In this document: positions 16,347 through 23,633 of the stretch, one piece after another
How positions within the stretch are numbered: position 1 is the stretch's first letter
Layout of the letters: each line of letters begins with the position of its first letter
Source of the DNA: Pseudomonadota bacterium
GTDB taxonomy: Bacteria; Pseudomonadota; Alphaproteobacteria; Rhizobiales; Hyphomicrobiaceae
DNA: 27,634 nt
Assembly: GCA_023416575.1 (NCBI GenBank)
Contig: JAEZHL010000413.1
Location: 1-27,634 of the forward strand
Direction of reading: 5' to 3'
The notes under the pieces: model-generated
What the model was told of the DNA's origin: nothing
Database searches by the model: none
The model's input: only the letters and a program-made list of their open reading frames with translations
Made by a program: the position numbers and the translations under genes

Positions 16347-17294
16347 ATGGTGGTGGGCGCCCCGGCGGCCGAGACGACGCCGCCCAAGCTGGACGACGTC
16401 ATGATGGCGATGGACGTGGTGGACACACTGCGTCATCGCGAGGATTTCGTGCGTCGCGAACTCGACGAGGAGGGTCGGGAGGCGGAGTTGATCGCGCGCT
16501 TGCGCGAGATTTATCACCAGCAGGGCATCGAGGTCCCGGATCACGTCCTGAAGCAGGGCGTGCAGGCGCTCAAGGAAAGCCGCTTCGTCTATACCCCGCC
16601 GCCGCGGTCCTGGAAGCGCACGATGCTCGAGCTCTGGGCGCTGCGCTCGCGGGTGGCTCGGCGCACCCTGACGGTGATGCTCATTTTCTTGGCGGTTCTG
16701 GGCATCGCCTATTTCACGATCATTCGCCCGGCGCAGGAGTCGCGACGGGTGGCTCATATCGAGGCCACCGAGACCCTGCCGAAGTCGATCAACCTCGCGC
16801 ATTCCGACATCCTGGCGATCGCCAAGGACGATACCGCTCGCGAGAGGGCCAATGCCCTCTTCTCGGATGGCCAGCGAGCGGTCCGCGATGGCGATCTGCC
16901 CGCGATGCGGAGCATCAATGCGCAGCTTGGCCAGCTCCTCGACGAGCTGCGCACCGAATACACGCTGAGAATCATTTCGCAGCCCGGCCAGACGACCGGG
17001 TTGTGGCGCCGGCCCCCCGGTTGGTGGCAGGCGCGCAGCTATTATCTGATCGTCGAGCCGATCGCGCCGGACGGCCAGACGCTATCGCTTCCCATCCGTG
17101 ACGAGCTGTCGGGAGAGACGAAGACCGTCAGCCAGTTCGGGGTGCGCGTGCCGCAGCAAACTTACGAAGCGGTGGCGGCGGACAAGCGGGAGCACGGGGT
17201 CGTGCGTCGCAATGAGCTGGGCGTAAAGCAGCGCGGCCGGCTGACGATCGATTATGCCATGCCGGCCGAGGGCGGCACCATCAATACCTGGTAG
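16347..17294 (+). CDS. Single-pass membrane protein, DUF6384-like
   Basis: A 315-residue protein with a cytoplasmic N-terminal part (residues 1-105, containing LDDVMMAMDVVDTLRHRE and REIYHQQGIEVPDHVL, an apparent small helical domain), one membrane helix at about 107-126 preceded by an Arg-rich stop (RSRVARR), and an extracytoplasmic C-terminal part of about 190 residues. The latter includes a helical stretch to about 210 and then a beta-rich domain with SYYLIVEPIAPDG and RDELSGETKTVSQFGVRV. The layout fits what I recall as DUF6384, which has no assigned function. It would link the cytoplasmic cassette partners to the envelope. It starts 23 bases after the first gene and ends 19 bases before the third. 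Confidence 0.8.
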   Translation: MVVGAPAAETTPPKLDDVMMAMDVVDTLRHREDFVRRELDEEGREAELIARLREIYHQQGIEVPDHVLKQGVQALKESRFVYTPPPRSWKRTMLELWALRSRVARRTLTVMLIFLAVLGIAYFTIIRPAQESRRVAHIEATETLPKSINLAHSDILAIAKDDTARERANALFSDGQRAVRDGDLPAMRSINAQLGQLLDELRTEYTLRIISQPGQTTGLWRRPPGWWQARSYYLIVEPIAPDGQTLSLPIRDELSGETKTVSQFGVRVPQQTYEAVAADKREHGVVRRNELGVKQRGRLTIDYAMPAEGGTINTW

Positions 17295-17313
17295 AGAGAG
17301 GACGAGAGTTGCG

Positions 17314-18831
17314 ATGTGGACCGGGCGGCAGGCCTTCGAGCGCATTGAAGGCGCAATAGTCAGCCTGCACCGTCAGGAGAGCGAGCTGGACGGTGCGCTG
17401 GCGTCGGCGGCTGCCGAGGGTGAGCGTTTGCGGCGTGAGCGGGCGGATGCCTTCCGTGAGCTCGCCCGGATCAAGCTGGACGAGATCACGGCTCAGCGGC
17501 TGGTCGACAATCTCGATGCTGCCGAGACGCGGGCCTCCGCCTTGCTCGAGGGGCGGCGCCGCGAGTTGGAGGAGATCGCGGCGGAGCGGCAGAAGGCGCT
17601 TGCCGACTTCGAGACCGTCTCTGCGGAGCGCAGCACGGCCGCGGCTGCACTCGAAGAGGCGATCAATAAACTTGATGAGCTGCGCGCCAGGGTGGCGGAG
17701 ACGATCAAGACGTCGCCCGATTGGGTTGCGGCCAAATCTGCTGTCGATTCGGCTAGTGGCGTTGCGGAGGCGGCGGAGGCGAAGGCGCACCAGACCGAGG
17801 AAGAACTCGGCGAAAAACGCGAGCCCTACGACAAAGATCCCCTGTTCGCCTATCTCTGGTCCATCGGCTACGCGACGCCGCGGTATAGAGCCGGCGTGTT
17901 CGCGCGTTTCCTCGACCGGTCGGTGGCGAAGTTCATCGGCTACAACGATGCGCGCCTGAACTATGCGATGCTGATCGAGATCCCGCTGCGGTTCCGAGAG
18001 CACGCCAAGGAACAGCGCTCGATCGTCGATAATCGCCAGGTGGCTCTGCGTGAGGTCGAACGGCGGGCGCTCATCGCAGCGGGCGAGGAGGAGCTATCGC
18101 GGGCGGTCGAAGCAGCGCGCCAGCAGCTGGCGGGCGCCGACGCCGCCGTCGAAACCAAGCAGGAGGCCCTGCGCACGCTGGATCAAAAGCGGGATTCGCT
18201 CGTCGCCAGTGTCAACGATGCTACTTATCGCGAGGCCCTGGAGACGATCGCCACCGCCGATGCACAGGATCATTTCGACACGCTCGTGAGTGAGGCGAAA
18301 CGGACGGCTACACCTGCCGACGATGCCATCGTGCGGCGCATCGGAGAGTTGAACGACCGGCTGGCCCGGCTCGACAAGGAGGTCGCCGACCTGCGCAAGT
18401 CGGCGCGCGACATCGCCCAGCGGCGCGTGGAGGTCGAGCGGACCCGCGACCGATTCCGGAAATCCGGTTACGACCACCCCGATGCGACGTTCGGAAACGA
18501 CGTCGATCTCGACAGGATACTGCGTCAGGTCCTGGGTGGCGTCGTGACGGGCGGGGTGCTTTGGGATCTGCTGCGGAAGGGCTTCGATGTGCGCCAGCCG
18601 CGCGGTCGGGGCAGCCTTTCGTTTCCGTTCCCGTTTCCCATCCCGATGCCGGGGAGTGATCACGGACCGCGTGGCGGCGATTGGCGGCGCCCCGATAGCG
18701 GCGGCGGTTGGTTTCCGCCTGGCCAGGGTCCATGGGGCGGGAGCCGTCGCCGCCGGGACGATGACGACGACGATGATGATGACGACGATGATCGCCGCCG
18801 CGGCGGGTTCAGAACGGGTGGACGGTTCTGA
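17314..18831 (+). CDS. Coiled-coil protein with poly-Asp and RGG-like tail, third cassette gene
   Basis: A 505-residue protein I cannot assign to a family. Residues 1-175 and 230-385 are Ala/Glu/Arg-rich coiled coil; between them a compact conserved-looking domain at about 171-232 (DPLFAYLWSIGYATPRYRAG, FLDRSVAKFIGYNDARLNYAM). A hydrophobic segment VLGGVVTGGVLWDLL lies at 406-420. The tail is a Phe/Pro stretch at 435-446, a Gly/Pro/Trp-rich stretch, an Arg cluster, twelve aspartates at 482-493, three Arg, and the ending GGFRTGGRF. The ATG at 17314 has GAGAGGA upstream; a frame from 17254 overlaps the previous gene and is not needed. The tail suggests disorder and charge-driven assembly, and the tight spacing suggests a complex with the two preceding proteins. 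Confidence 0.78.
   Translation: MWTGRQAFERIEGAIVSLHRQESELDGALASAAAEGERLRRERADAFRELARIKLDEITAQRLVDNLDAAETRASALLEGRRRELEEIAAERQKALADFETVSAERSTAAAALEEAINKLDELRARVAETIKTSPDWVAAKSAVDSASGVAEAAEAKAHQTEEELGEKREPYDKDPLFAYLWSIGYATPRYRAGVFARFLDRSVAKFIGYNDARLNYAMLIEIPLRFREHAKEQRSIVDNRQVALREVERRALIAAGEEELSRAVEAARQQLAGADAAVETKQEALRTLDQKRDSLVASVNDATYREALETIATADAQDHFDTLVSEAKRTATPADDAIVRRIGELNDRLARLDKEVADLRKSARDIAQRRVEVERTRDRFRKSGYDHPDATFGNDVDLDRILRQVLGGVVTGGVLWDLLRKGFDVRQPRGRGSLSFPFPFPIPMPGSDHGPRGGDWRRPDSGGGWFPPGQGPWGGSRRRRDDDDDDDDDDDDRRRGGFRTGGRF
18757..18792 (+). repeat. GAY microsatellite encoding twelve aspartates
   Basis: Twelve consecutive GAC or GAT codons near the 3' end of the third cassette gene. 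The mix of both codons (order C T C C C T T T C C T T) shows that the run is not a fresh perfect repeat and has been kept at the protein level. Confidence 0.85.
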
Positions 18832-18862
18832 CCACTATCGATGGACCGATAGTAGTCAGAAC
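18825..18862. terminator. Long stem-loop between convergent operons
   Basis: GTTCTGAC-c-ACTATCG (18825-18840) pairs with CGATAGT-a-GTCAGAAC (18847-18862): 15 pairs and one mismatch around a six-base loop. The stop codon of the cassette's last gene lies in the left arm. The stem sits between two converging transcription units, so a two-way terminator or 3' protector is likely, although no T-run follows. Confidence 0.55.
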
Positions 18863-18903
18863 TGAGAGCCCGAGGATCTAGGGCGTTAACCCGAAATGCC
18901 GCG

Positions 18904-19707
18904 TCAGCCGCCGGTGACCACCGAGCAATGCTGACCACCGTCGACCGGCAGGCTGACGCCAGTGATGAACTTTGCCTCGTCCGATGCCAGGAAGACGGCG
19001 GCGTTCGCGATGTCCCAGGCCTCGCCCATGCGCCCCATGGGGCATAGCTTGTTGCGAGCCTCGATCATCTCTTCGGTCGACGCATACTGGCCGGAAATCT
19101 GCTTGTAGATCAGCGGCGTGTGGATCAGCCCTGGCATGATGCAGTTCGCGCGGATGCCGGTCTTCGCGTACTGCAAGGCAATGGCCACCGTGGCGTGGTT
19201 CACGGCTGCCTTGGTGGCGTAATAGGCGAAATACGGATAGCCGGTCCACCGGATGGCGGCGAGCGATGAGATATTGACGATGGCGCCGCCGCCTTGGCGC
19301 AACATATGTGGGATGACGCACTTCGCGGTGCGGTAGACCGAGCCGATGTTGAGGTCGACCGCGGCCTGGAAGCGGGCCTCGTCGAGCTCTACTGGGCCGC
19401 CCATATGCGTCATGCCGACGTTGTTGTGCAGGATGTCGATCCGCCCGAAGCGTTCGATGGTCCGTGCCACTGCGGCTTCGATCGACTCGATTTTGGTGAC
19501 GTCGGCGCTGACCGCTTCGGCCTCGTTGCCCTCGCCGGAGATGATCGAGGCCGTCTCTTCGGCCGCTGCCGCGACGATATCGACGCAGGTGACCTTCGCG
19601 CCTTCGCGCGCGAAAGCGACAGCGGCCGCTTTCCCGTTGCCCCAGCCCGGCCCATCCGAGCCCGCACCGAACACGATTGCGACTTTGCCTTTCAGGCGAT
19701 CGGCCAT
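18904..19707 (-). CDS. SDR family oxidoreductase (second), catabolic island
   Basis: A 267-residue short-chain dehydrogenase at the end of the first TRAP operon. Its coenzyme loop is unusual: GAGSDGPGWGNGKA at about 14-27 replaces the compact TGxxxGxG. CVDIVA with Asp after strand 2 favours NAD. Catalytic residues are present (Ser in NISSLAA, and YYATK as Tyr-x3-Lys), and NNVG replaces NNAG. The C-terminus GGQHCSVVTGG follows the family pattern DGG. It starts 21 bases after dctM ends, so it is very probably co-transcribed and likely oxidises the imported hydroxyacid or its product; that role is inferred from position. Confidence 0.9.
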   Translation of the reverse strand: MADRLKGKVAIVFGAGSDGPGWGNGKAAAVAFAREGAKVTCVDIVAAAAEETASIISGEGNEAEAVSADVTKIESIEAAVARTIERFGRIDILHNNVGMTHMGGPVELDEARFQAAVDLNIGSVYRTAKCVIPHMLRQGGGAIVNISSLAAIRWTGYPYFAYYATKAAVNHATVAIALQYAKTGIRANCIMPGLIHTPLIYKQISGQYASTEEMIEARNKLCPMGRMGEAWDIANAAVFLASDEAKFITGVSLPVDGGQHCSVVTGG

Positions 19708-19728
19708 GACGTTACCTTTCTAGGGAGT

Positions 19729-21015
19729 TCAACCGAGGATCAGGTTCGGGAACCAGGTCGCAAGCCCCGGCACGAACGTGAGCAGGGCGAGGACCAGGAG
19801 CGCGAAACCGAGAAACGGCAGCACCTCGCGCGTCGACTGCTCGAGCGGGACGCGGGCGATCAGCGACGAGATGTTCAGGCACAGGCCGACGGGCGGCGTG
19901 ATGAGGCCGATACAGAGATTGACGACAATCACGACCGACACGTGAATCGGATCGAGCCCGAGCTGCATCGCAATGGGAAACAGCACCGGCACCAGCATGA
20001 TGAGCGCGGCGTTCGCCTCCATGAACATGCCAACGATCAGCAGCAGAATATTGAGCAGGACCAGGAACACCCAGGGGTTGTCGGTCACCATCAGGATCGC
20101 GTTTGCGATCTGCTGCGGCAGGCCGGCGTAGCCCAGAATCCAGGAGAAGATTCGGGCGGCCCCGACGACGATCATGATAATTGCCGTCAGGCGCGCCGTC
20201 TCGACCAGCGCCTGATAGATCCGCTTCAGCGTCAGCTCGCGATAGATCGCGGTTCCGACGAACAGCGCGTACATAACGGCGATTGCGGAGCATTCCGTGA
20301 CGTTGAAGACGCCAGTGCGGATGCCGAAGATGATGAAGACCGGCATCATCAGAGCCCAAATGGCACCGCGGAAGCTCTTCCAAACTTCCTTGGCACTCGA
20401 CCGGCCGTGCACCGGATACTGCCGCACATGCGAGATGATCGCGGTGATGATGAGCATCGCGAGGCCGTAGACGAGGCCAATGATGACGCCCGCCAGGAAC
20501 AGCCGGGTGATCGACTGGTTCGTCAATACACCCATGACGATGAAGGCAATCGACGGCGGGATGATCGGCGCCAGTACGTTCGAGGAGGCCGTCACGGCGG
20601 CGGCGAATCCCGGCTTGTAGCCTTCGCGGATCATGGCGGGGATGAGCACGCGGCCGAGCGCCGATGTATCGGCAACCGCAGAGCCCGAGATGCCGGCGAA
20701 AACCGTTGACGCGAAGACGTTGCTCATGGCGAGCCCGCCGCGGAATCGACCGAGGAGCGTATTCGTGAAGACGAGCAGGCGATCGGTCAGCCCACCCACG
20801 GTCATCAGGCTGCCGGCGAGCAGGAAACAGGGAATCGCGAGCAGCGTAAAGCTGTCGAGCCCGCCGAACACCTGCTGCGGCACGATCATGAGGTTCGCGC
20901 CGGGCACGAACAGCAGAATGGAAATGATGGCTCCAGCCACGATCGCGAGGCCGATCGGCACGCCGATCAGCATGGACCCCAGCATTGCGATGACCAGTGT
21001 CGACAGCAGCGTCAT
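19729..21015 (-). CDS. TRAP transporter large permease, DctM type
   Basis: A 428-residue permease with about 12 membrane helices, the usual size for DctM. Family features include IGVPIGLAI near the start, FAGISGSAVADTSALGRVLIPAM, the re-entrant NVLAPIIPPS segment and a second one around NLCIGLITPPVGLCLN. It uses the sodium gradient to bring in a substrate delivered by the periplasmic DctP. The gene begins 13 bases after dctQ and precedes the SDR gene. Substrate type cannot be read from the permease. Confidence 0.95.
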   Translation of the reverse strand: MTLLSTLVIAMLGSMLIGVPIGLAIVAGAIISILLFVPGANLMIVPQQVFGGLDSFTLLAIPCFLLAGSLMTVGGLTDRLLVFTNTLLGRFRGGLAMSNVFASTVFAGISGSAVADTSALGRVLIPAMIREGYKPGFAAAVTASSNVLAPIIPPSIAFIVMGVLTNQSITRLFLAGVIIGLVYGLAMLIITAIISHVRQYPVHGRSSAKEVWKSFRGAIWALMMPVFIIFGIRTGVFNVTECSAIAVMYALFVGTAIYRELTLKRIYQALVETARLTAIIMIVVGAARIFSWILGYAGLPQQIANAILMVTDNPWVFLVLLNILLLIVGMFMEANAALIMLVPVLFPIAMQLGLDPIHVSVVIVVNLCIGLITPPVGLCLNISSLIARVPLEQSTREVLPFLGFALLVLALLTFVPGLATWFPNLILG

Positions 21016-21028
21016 TGGGGTGCCTTCC

Positions 21029-21568
21029 TCAAGCGATGGGTGTCGCGTCGCCGCGCGCGTAGGGGCTGCGAGTCAGTCGTGCGACGACGACGGCAAGTCC
21101 GATGAGCAGGGCGCCCGCGGGCAGCGCCGAATAAGGCACGGCCATGCTGACCTCGAAGGCCGGAGAAAGCTGGCCTTTCAAGAGTGTCGCCAGGTTCATG
21201 CCATACGTGAACAGGACGTACACGGTGCCGAGGACGATGGCGTCTCGGATCGCAAGCAGGATGGTGCGGGCGCGTGCGGGCAGGCTGTCGAGCAGGACGG
21301 AAACGTGGATGTGCCCATTGTCGCGCATGACCGCGGCGCTGCCGAGCATCGCGATCCAGACCATCAGGAACCGGGCGAGCTCTTCAGACCAGCCGGGAGC
21401 CCGGTCCATCGCATAGCGACCGATCACCTGCCATACGAGACTTGCGACCAGGATCGCGAGCATGGTGGCGAGCACCGCATCGAGTGCCCGTTCCAGATAG
21501 CGCGCGCAACGGTCGAGCGAACGGCGCCAGCCGTCGAGCTCGCGCCCGTCCGTGTGGGGATCGGTCAT
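21029..21568 (-). CDS. TRAP transporter small permease, DctQ type
   Basis: A 179-residue protein with four membrane helices (about residues 32-54, 67-84, 104-124 and 145-163) after a 28-residue charged N-terminus. The motif WSEELARFLMVWIAMLGSA is characteristic of the DctQ family (W-x-E-E-hydrophobic R, then helix 2). DctQ forms the membrane complex with DctM. Length is typical. Confidence 0.94.
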   Translation of the reverse strand: MTDPHTDGRELDGWRRSLDRCARYLERALDAVLATMLAILVASLVWQVIGRYAMDRAPGWSEELARFLMVWIAMLGSAAVMRDNGHIHVSVLLDSLPARARTILLAIRDAIVLGTVYVLFTYGMNLATLLKGQLSPAFEVSMAVPYSALPAGALLIGLAVVVARLTRSPYARGDATPIA

Positions 21569-21587
21569 GTGTCAGGGCTCCGGCTGA

Positions 21588-21614
21588 GCAACCGGGCCGC
21601 AAAAGCCCGGTTGC
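21588..21614 (-). promoter_or_regulatory. Stem-loop between dctP and dctQ of the first TRAP operon
   Basis: GCAACCGGGC (21588-21597) and GCCCGGTTGC (21605-21614) form ten perfect pairs with a seven-base loop in the 76-base gap between dctP and dctQ. Such a structure can protect the dctP part of the message and let more binding protein than permease be made. Confidence 0.6.
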
Positions 21615-21644
21615 GCGGTCGTTCAGAGAGAGAGCGAACTTCTG

Positions 21645-22616
21645 CTACTTCGTAGCCTGGATCTTGGCGACCCACGGTGCGAGCTCAGGGAAGTCCTTGG
21701 TCATCGAAGCGATCTTGGCCTGGAAGGCGGCGCGGTTGACCGGGATGAAGCTCATGCCCTTGGACTCGAGGTCCTTCTTGTACTTGGCTTCCATCTGAAC
21801 CATCCGGTCGGTGCCGGCGAGCATGGCTGCCTCGCCTTCCTCCTGGAGGAGCTTGCGCGTTTCCTCCGGCAGCGACTTGAAGCGCGCATCCGAGAAGATG
21901 AACGTCATGGAGCCGAGCACGTGGCCGGTCTCGATGACGTACTTCTGCACTTCAAAGAACTTCTGGTCCTCGAGCACCTCGAGCGGGTTCTCCTGTCCGT
22001 CCACCACGCCCTGCTGCAACGAGGTGAAGAGCTCGGCGACACCCATCGGAACGGGGCTGGCGCCCAGGTATTCCCAGGTCAGGCGATACATCTTGAGAGG
22101 CGGAACGCGCAGCTTGACGCCCTTCAGGTCCTCGACCTTCTCGACGAGCTTGTTCGAGCTCATGTGACGGGCACCGCGATAGCCCGCGCCGACGATGCGG
22201 AAGCCTGTCTTCTTCGCGATCTCGTCGAAGAGCTCCTTACCCACCGATCCGTAGTAGATCGACTTGAAGTGCTCGACGTCCTTGATCAGGTACGGGTAGG
22301 CCTCGACGCCGGCGATCGTGTTATAGCGGTCGAGCGTCCCGATCGACTGCACGACGATGTCGTTAGTGCCGATCAGCAGGCCTTCGATCGCCTGCGGCCA
22401 GTCGCCGGTCGAGCCCGAAGGTGCAACGTCGATCTTGATTTTGCCACCCGAGCGGGCCTCGACGCGCTTGGCGTAGTCCGCTGCAACGTCGTACCAGATG
22501 TTCCCAGGGTTATAGATGTGGGCCATCTTGAGCGTCAGAGTCTGCGCCGTGGCCGATGTGGTCAGCGCGACGGCGAGACCGAACCCTGTGAGTGCTCCCC
22601 AGACAGATTTCCGCAT
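21645..22616 (-). CDS. TRAP transporter solute-binding protein, DctP type (first)
   Basis: A 323-residue periplasmic binding protein. A Sec signal peptide (MRKSVWGALTGF, hydrophobic core, likely cut after ATAQ at about 22-25) is followed by the DctP fold; family segments include LKGVKLRVPPLKMY (with the Arg that usually binds the carboxylate of the ligand) and VVDGQENPLEV. The ATG at 22616 is preceded by GGAAGG and gives a proper signal peptide; the longer frame to 22709 would spoil it. The usual ligands are carboxylates, but the actual one is unknown. A 19-bp dyad lies just upstream of the ribosome site. Confidence 0.95.
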   Translation of the reverse strand: MRKSVWGALTGFGLAVALTTSATAQTLTLKMAHIYNPGNIWYDVAADYAKRVEARSGGKIKIDVAPSGSTGDWPQAIEGLLIGTNDIVVQSIGTLDRYNTIAGVEAYPYLIKDVEHFKSIYYGSVGKELFDEIAKKTGFRIVGAGYRGARHMSSNKLVEKVEDLKGVKLRVPPLKMYRLTWEYLGASPVPMGVAELFTSLQQGVVDGQENPLEVLEDQKFFEVQKYVIETGHVLGSMTFIFSDARFKSLPEETRKLLQEEGEAAMLAGTDRMVQMEAKYKKDLESKGMSFIPVNRAAFQAKIASMTKDFPELAPWVAKIQATK

Positions 22617-22634
22617 TTTTTCCTTCCTCGTTGG

Positions 22635-22653
22635 CAAGCGCTTGATGCGCTTG
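22635..22653 (-). promoter_or_regulatory. Short dyad upstream of the first dctP
   Basis: CAAGCGC (22635-22641) and GCGCTTG (22647-22653) form a perfect inverted repeat with a five-base spacer, about 20 bases before the dctP start. It may be an operator or an RNA stem between the duplicated-domain gene and dctP. Confidence 0.35.
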
Positions 22654-22687
22654 GCTTCATTTCTGGCCCCCGCGGCGAGAATATCCT

Positions 22688-23485
22688 TCAGACCGGGCTG
22701 CGCGCCCACGCTAGTAGCACATCTTTGGCCCGCGATCCTGGCTGGGCTCCAAGCGCCAAGGCCGGACCGTTCGCTGCTGAGATGATGCCGTCCTCGAATG
22801 TCGATATCGCCTCACCGATGCGGGCGCTCGACGCCGCCACTGTGAACGCGGGAATGCCGCGCTCCTCCAGCGCGGGAAGCCGCGCGATGCCAGCTTGATC
22901 GACGCCGATCCCGGCATCGTTGAAAACGCCGGCATAACCCGCGACCCGCAGCGCCAGGGCGGGATCTCCCCCGACGAGGCCGCCATGCGAGCCGGTCACA
23001 ACGATCTGGCCCACATCTGCGGGCTCGACCATCGCCGCCGAATCGATGAGCACGATGCGGCGCGTTGCGCCGGGCGGCGCGATCACGTCGCGCCCTTCTT
23101 CCGACGGCGGGATCTCGACCTGTCGAACTTCCGCCTTTTCGAGAAGCTCCGCCGCGAGACGGCACGGCATGCCGGGCTCCACCCCGACAGCCCGCGCGGG
23201 ACCGTTCGCATACGAGATCACACCGCGCGCGAGCATGTCCGAGGGCTCGCCGATGCGCGCGCTCGTGTGCGCAACGCTTGCCGCGGCCATGCCGCCGGCG
23301 CCGAGGAGGTGAAGGGACGCGATGCCCGCATCTTCGCAGCCGACGCCTGCATCACTGAAGATGACAGCGCGCAGGCCGGCGCATGCTGCGAGATAGGCTG
23401 GATAGCGGCCGCCATGGCTGCCACATACGACCACGCGCCCGCGCGCTTCGTATGGAAACTTGGTTGCAGTCGGCGCTTCGATCAC
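22688..23485 (-). CDS. Protein of unknown function with two tandem copies of one domain
   Basis: A 265-residue soluble protein made of two copies of the same unit, residues about 16-114 and 159-261. Both copies show VV-x-GSHGG, then DAG-x-G, AGIA-x-L, SARIGE, a Gly followed by IS-x-ANGPA and G-x2-PG; about half of the positions are identical by eye in a 58-residue block without gaps. The SHGG, DAG, SARIG and ANGPA motifs look like active-site or binding loops. I do not recognise a family. The GTG at 23485 is the first usual start codon after an in-frame stop, and the ribosome site is weak. It is the first gene of the leftward TRAP operon and lies opposite the IclR regulator, so a role with the imported compound is likely. 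Confidence 0.8.
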   Translation of the reverse strand: MIEAPTATKFPYEARGRVVVCGSHGGRYPAYLAACAGLRAVIFSDAGVGCEDAGIASLHLLGAGGMAAASVAHTSARIGEPSDMLARGVISYANGPARAVGVEPGMPCRLAAELLEKAEVRQVEIPPSEEGRDVIAPPGATRRIVLIDSAAMVEPADVGQIVVTGSHGGLVGGDPALALRVAGYAGVFNDAGIGVDQAGIARLPALEERGIPAFTVAASSARIGEAISTFEDGIISAANGPALALGAQPGSRAKDVLLAWARSPV

Positions 23486-23553
23486 GACTGGATAATCTGC
23501 CTTGGTATCTTCCCCGATGGCCGCCCGTGGCTCGATGCACGAAAACCGGATGA

Positions 23554-23600
23554 CCTTTGTTCCAAAATCATGCTATCGAAGTTCCACTATTTTGCAAAGG
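23554..23600. promoter_or_regulatory. Candidate operator in the IclR divergent region
   Basis: Between the duplicated-domain gene and iclR, CCTTTG (23554-23559) and CAAAAT (23563-23568) are mirrored by ATTTTG (23589-23594) and CAAAGG (23595-23600) around a 20-base centre. GTTCCA also occurs twice in direct orientation (23559-23564 and 23581-23586), 22 bases apart or about two helical turns. This suits binding of a dimeric regulator such as the adjacent IclR protein. Confidence 0.4.
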
Positions 23601-23633
23601 GCATACCTAAGTGTCCGATAACGGGGGAGCGGC

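Noticed and set aside
18757..18792. Poly-Asp run as a sign of frameshift or assembly error
   Set aside because: The frame stays open into a sensible GGFRTGGRF ending and a stop, and both GAC and GAT codons are used.
19294..20709. Plus-strand open frame rich in Asp, Arg, Gln and His opposite dctM
   Set aside because: The composition is what the complement of membrane-helix codons gives; dctM is the real gene.
22617..22709. N-terminal extension of the first DctP
   Set aside because: It would place 31 charged residues in front of a clear signal peptide; the ATG at 22616 has its own ribosome site.
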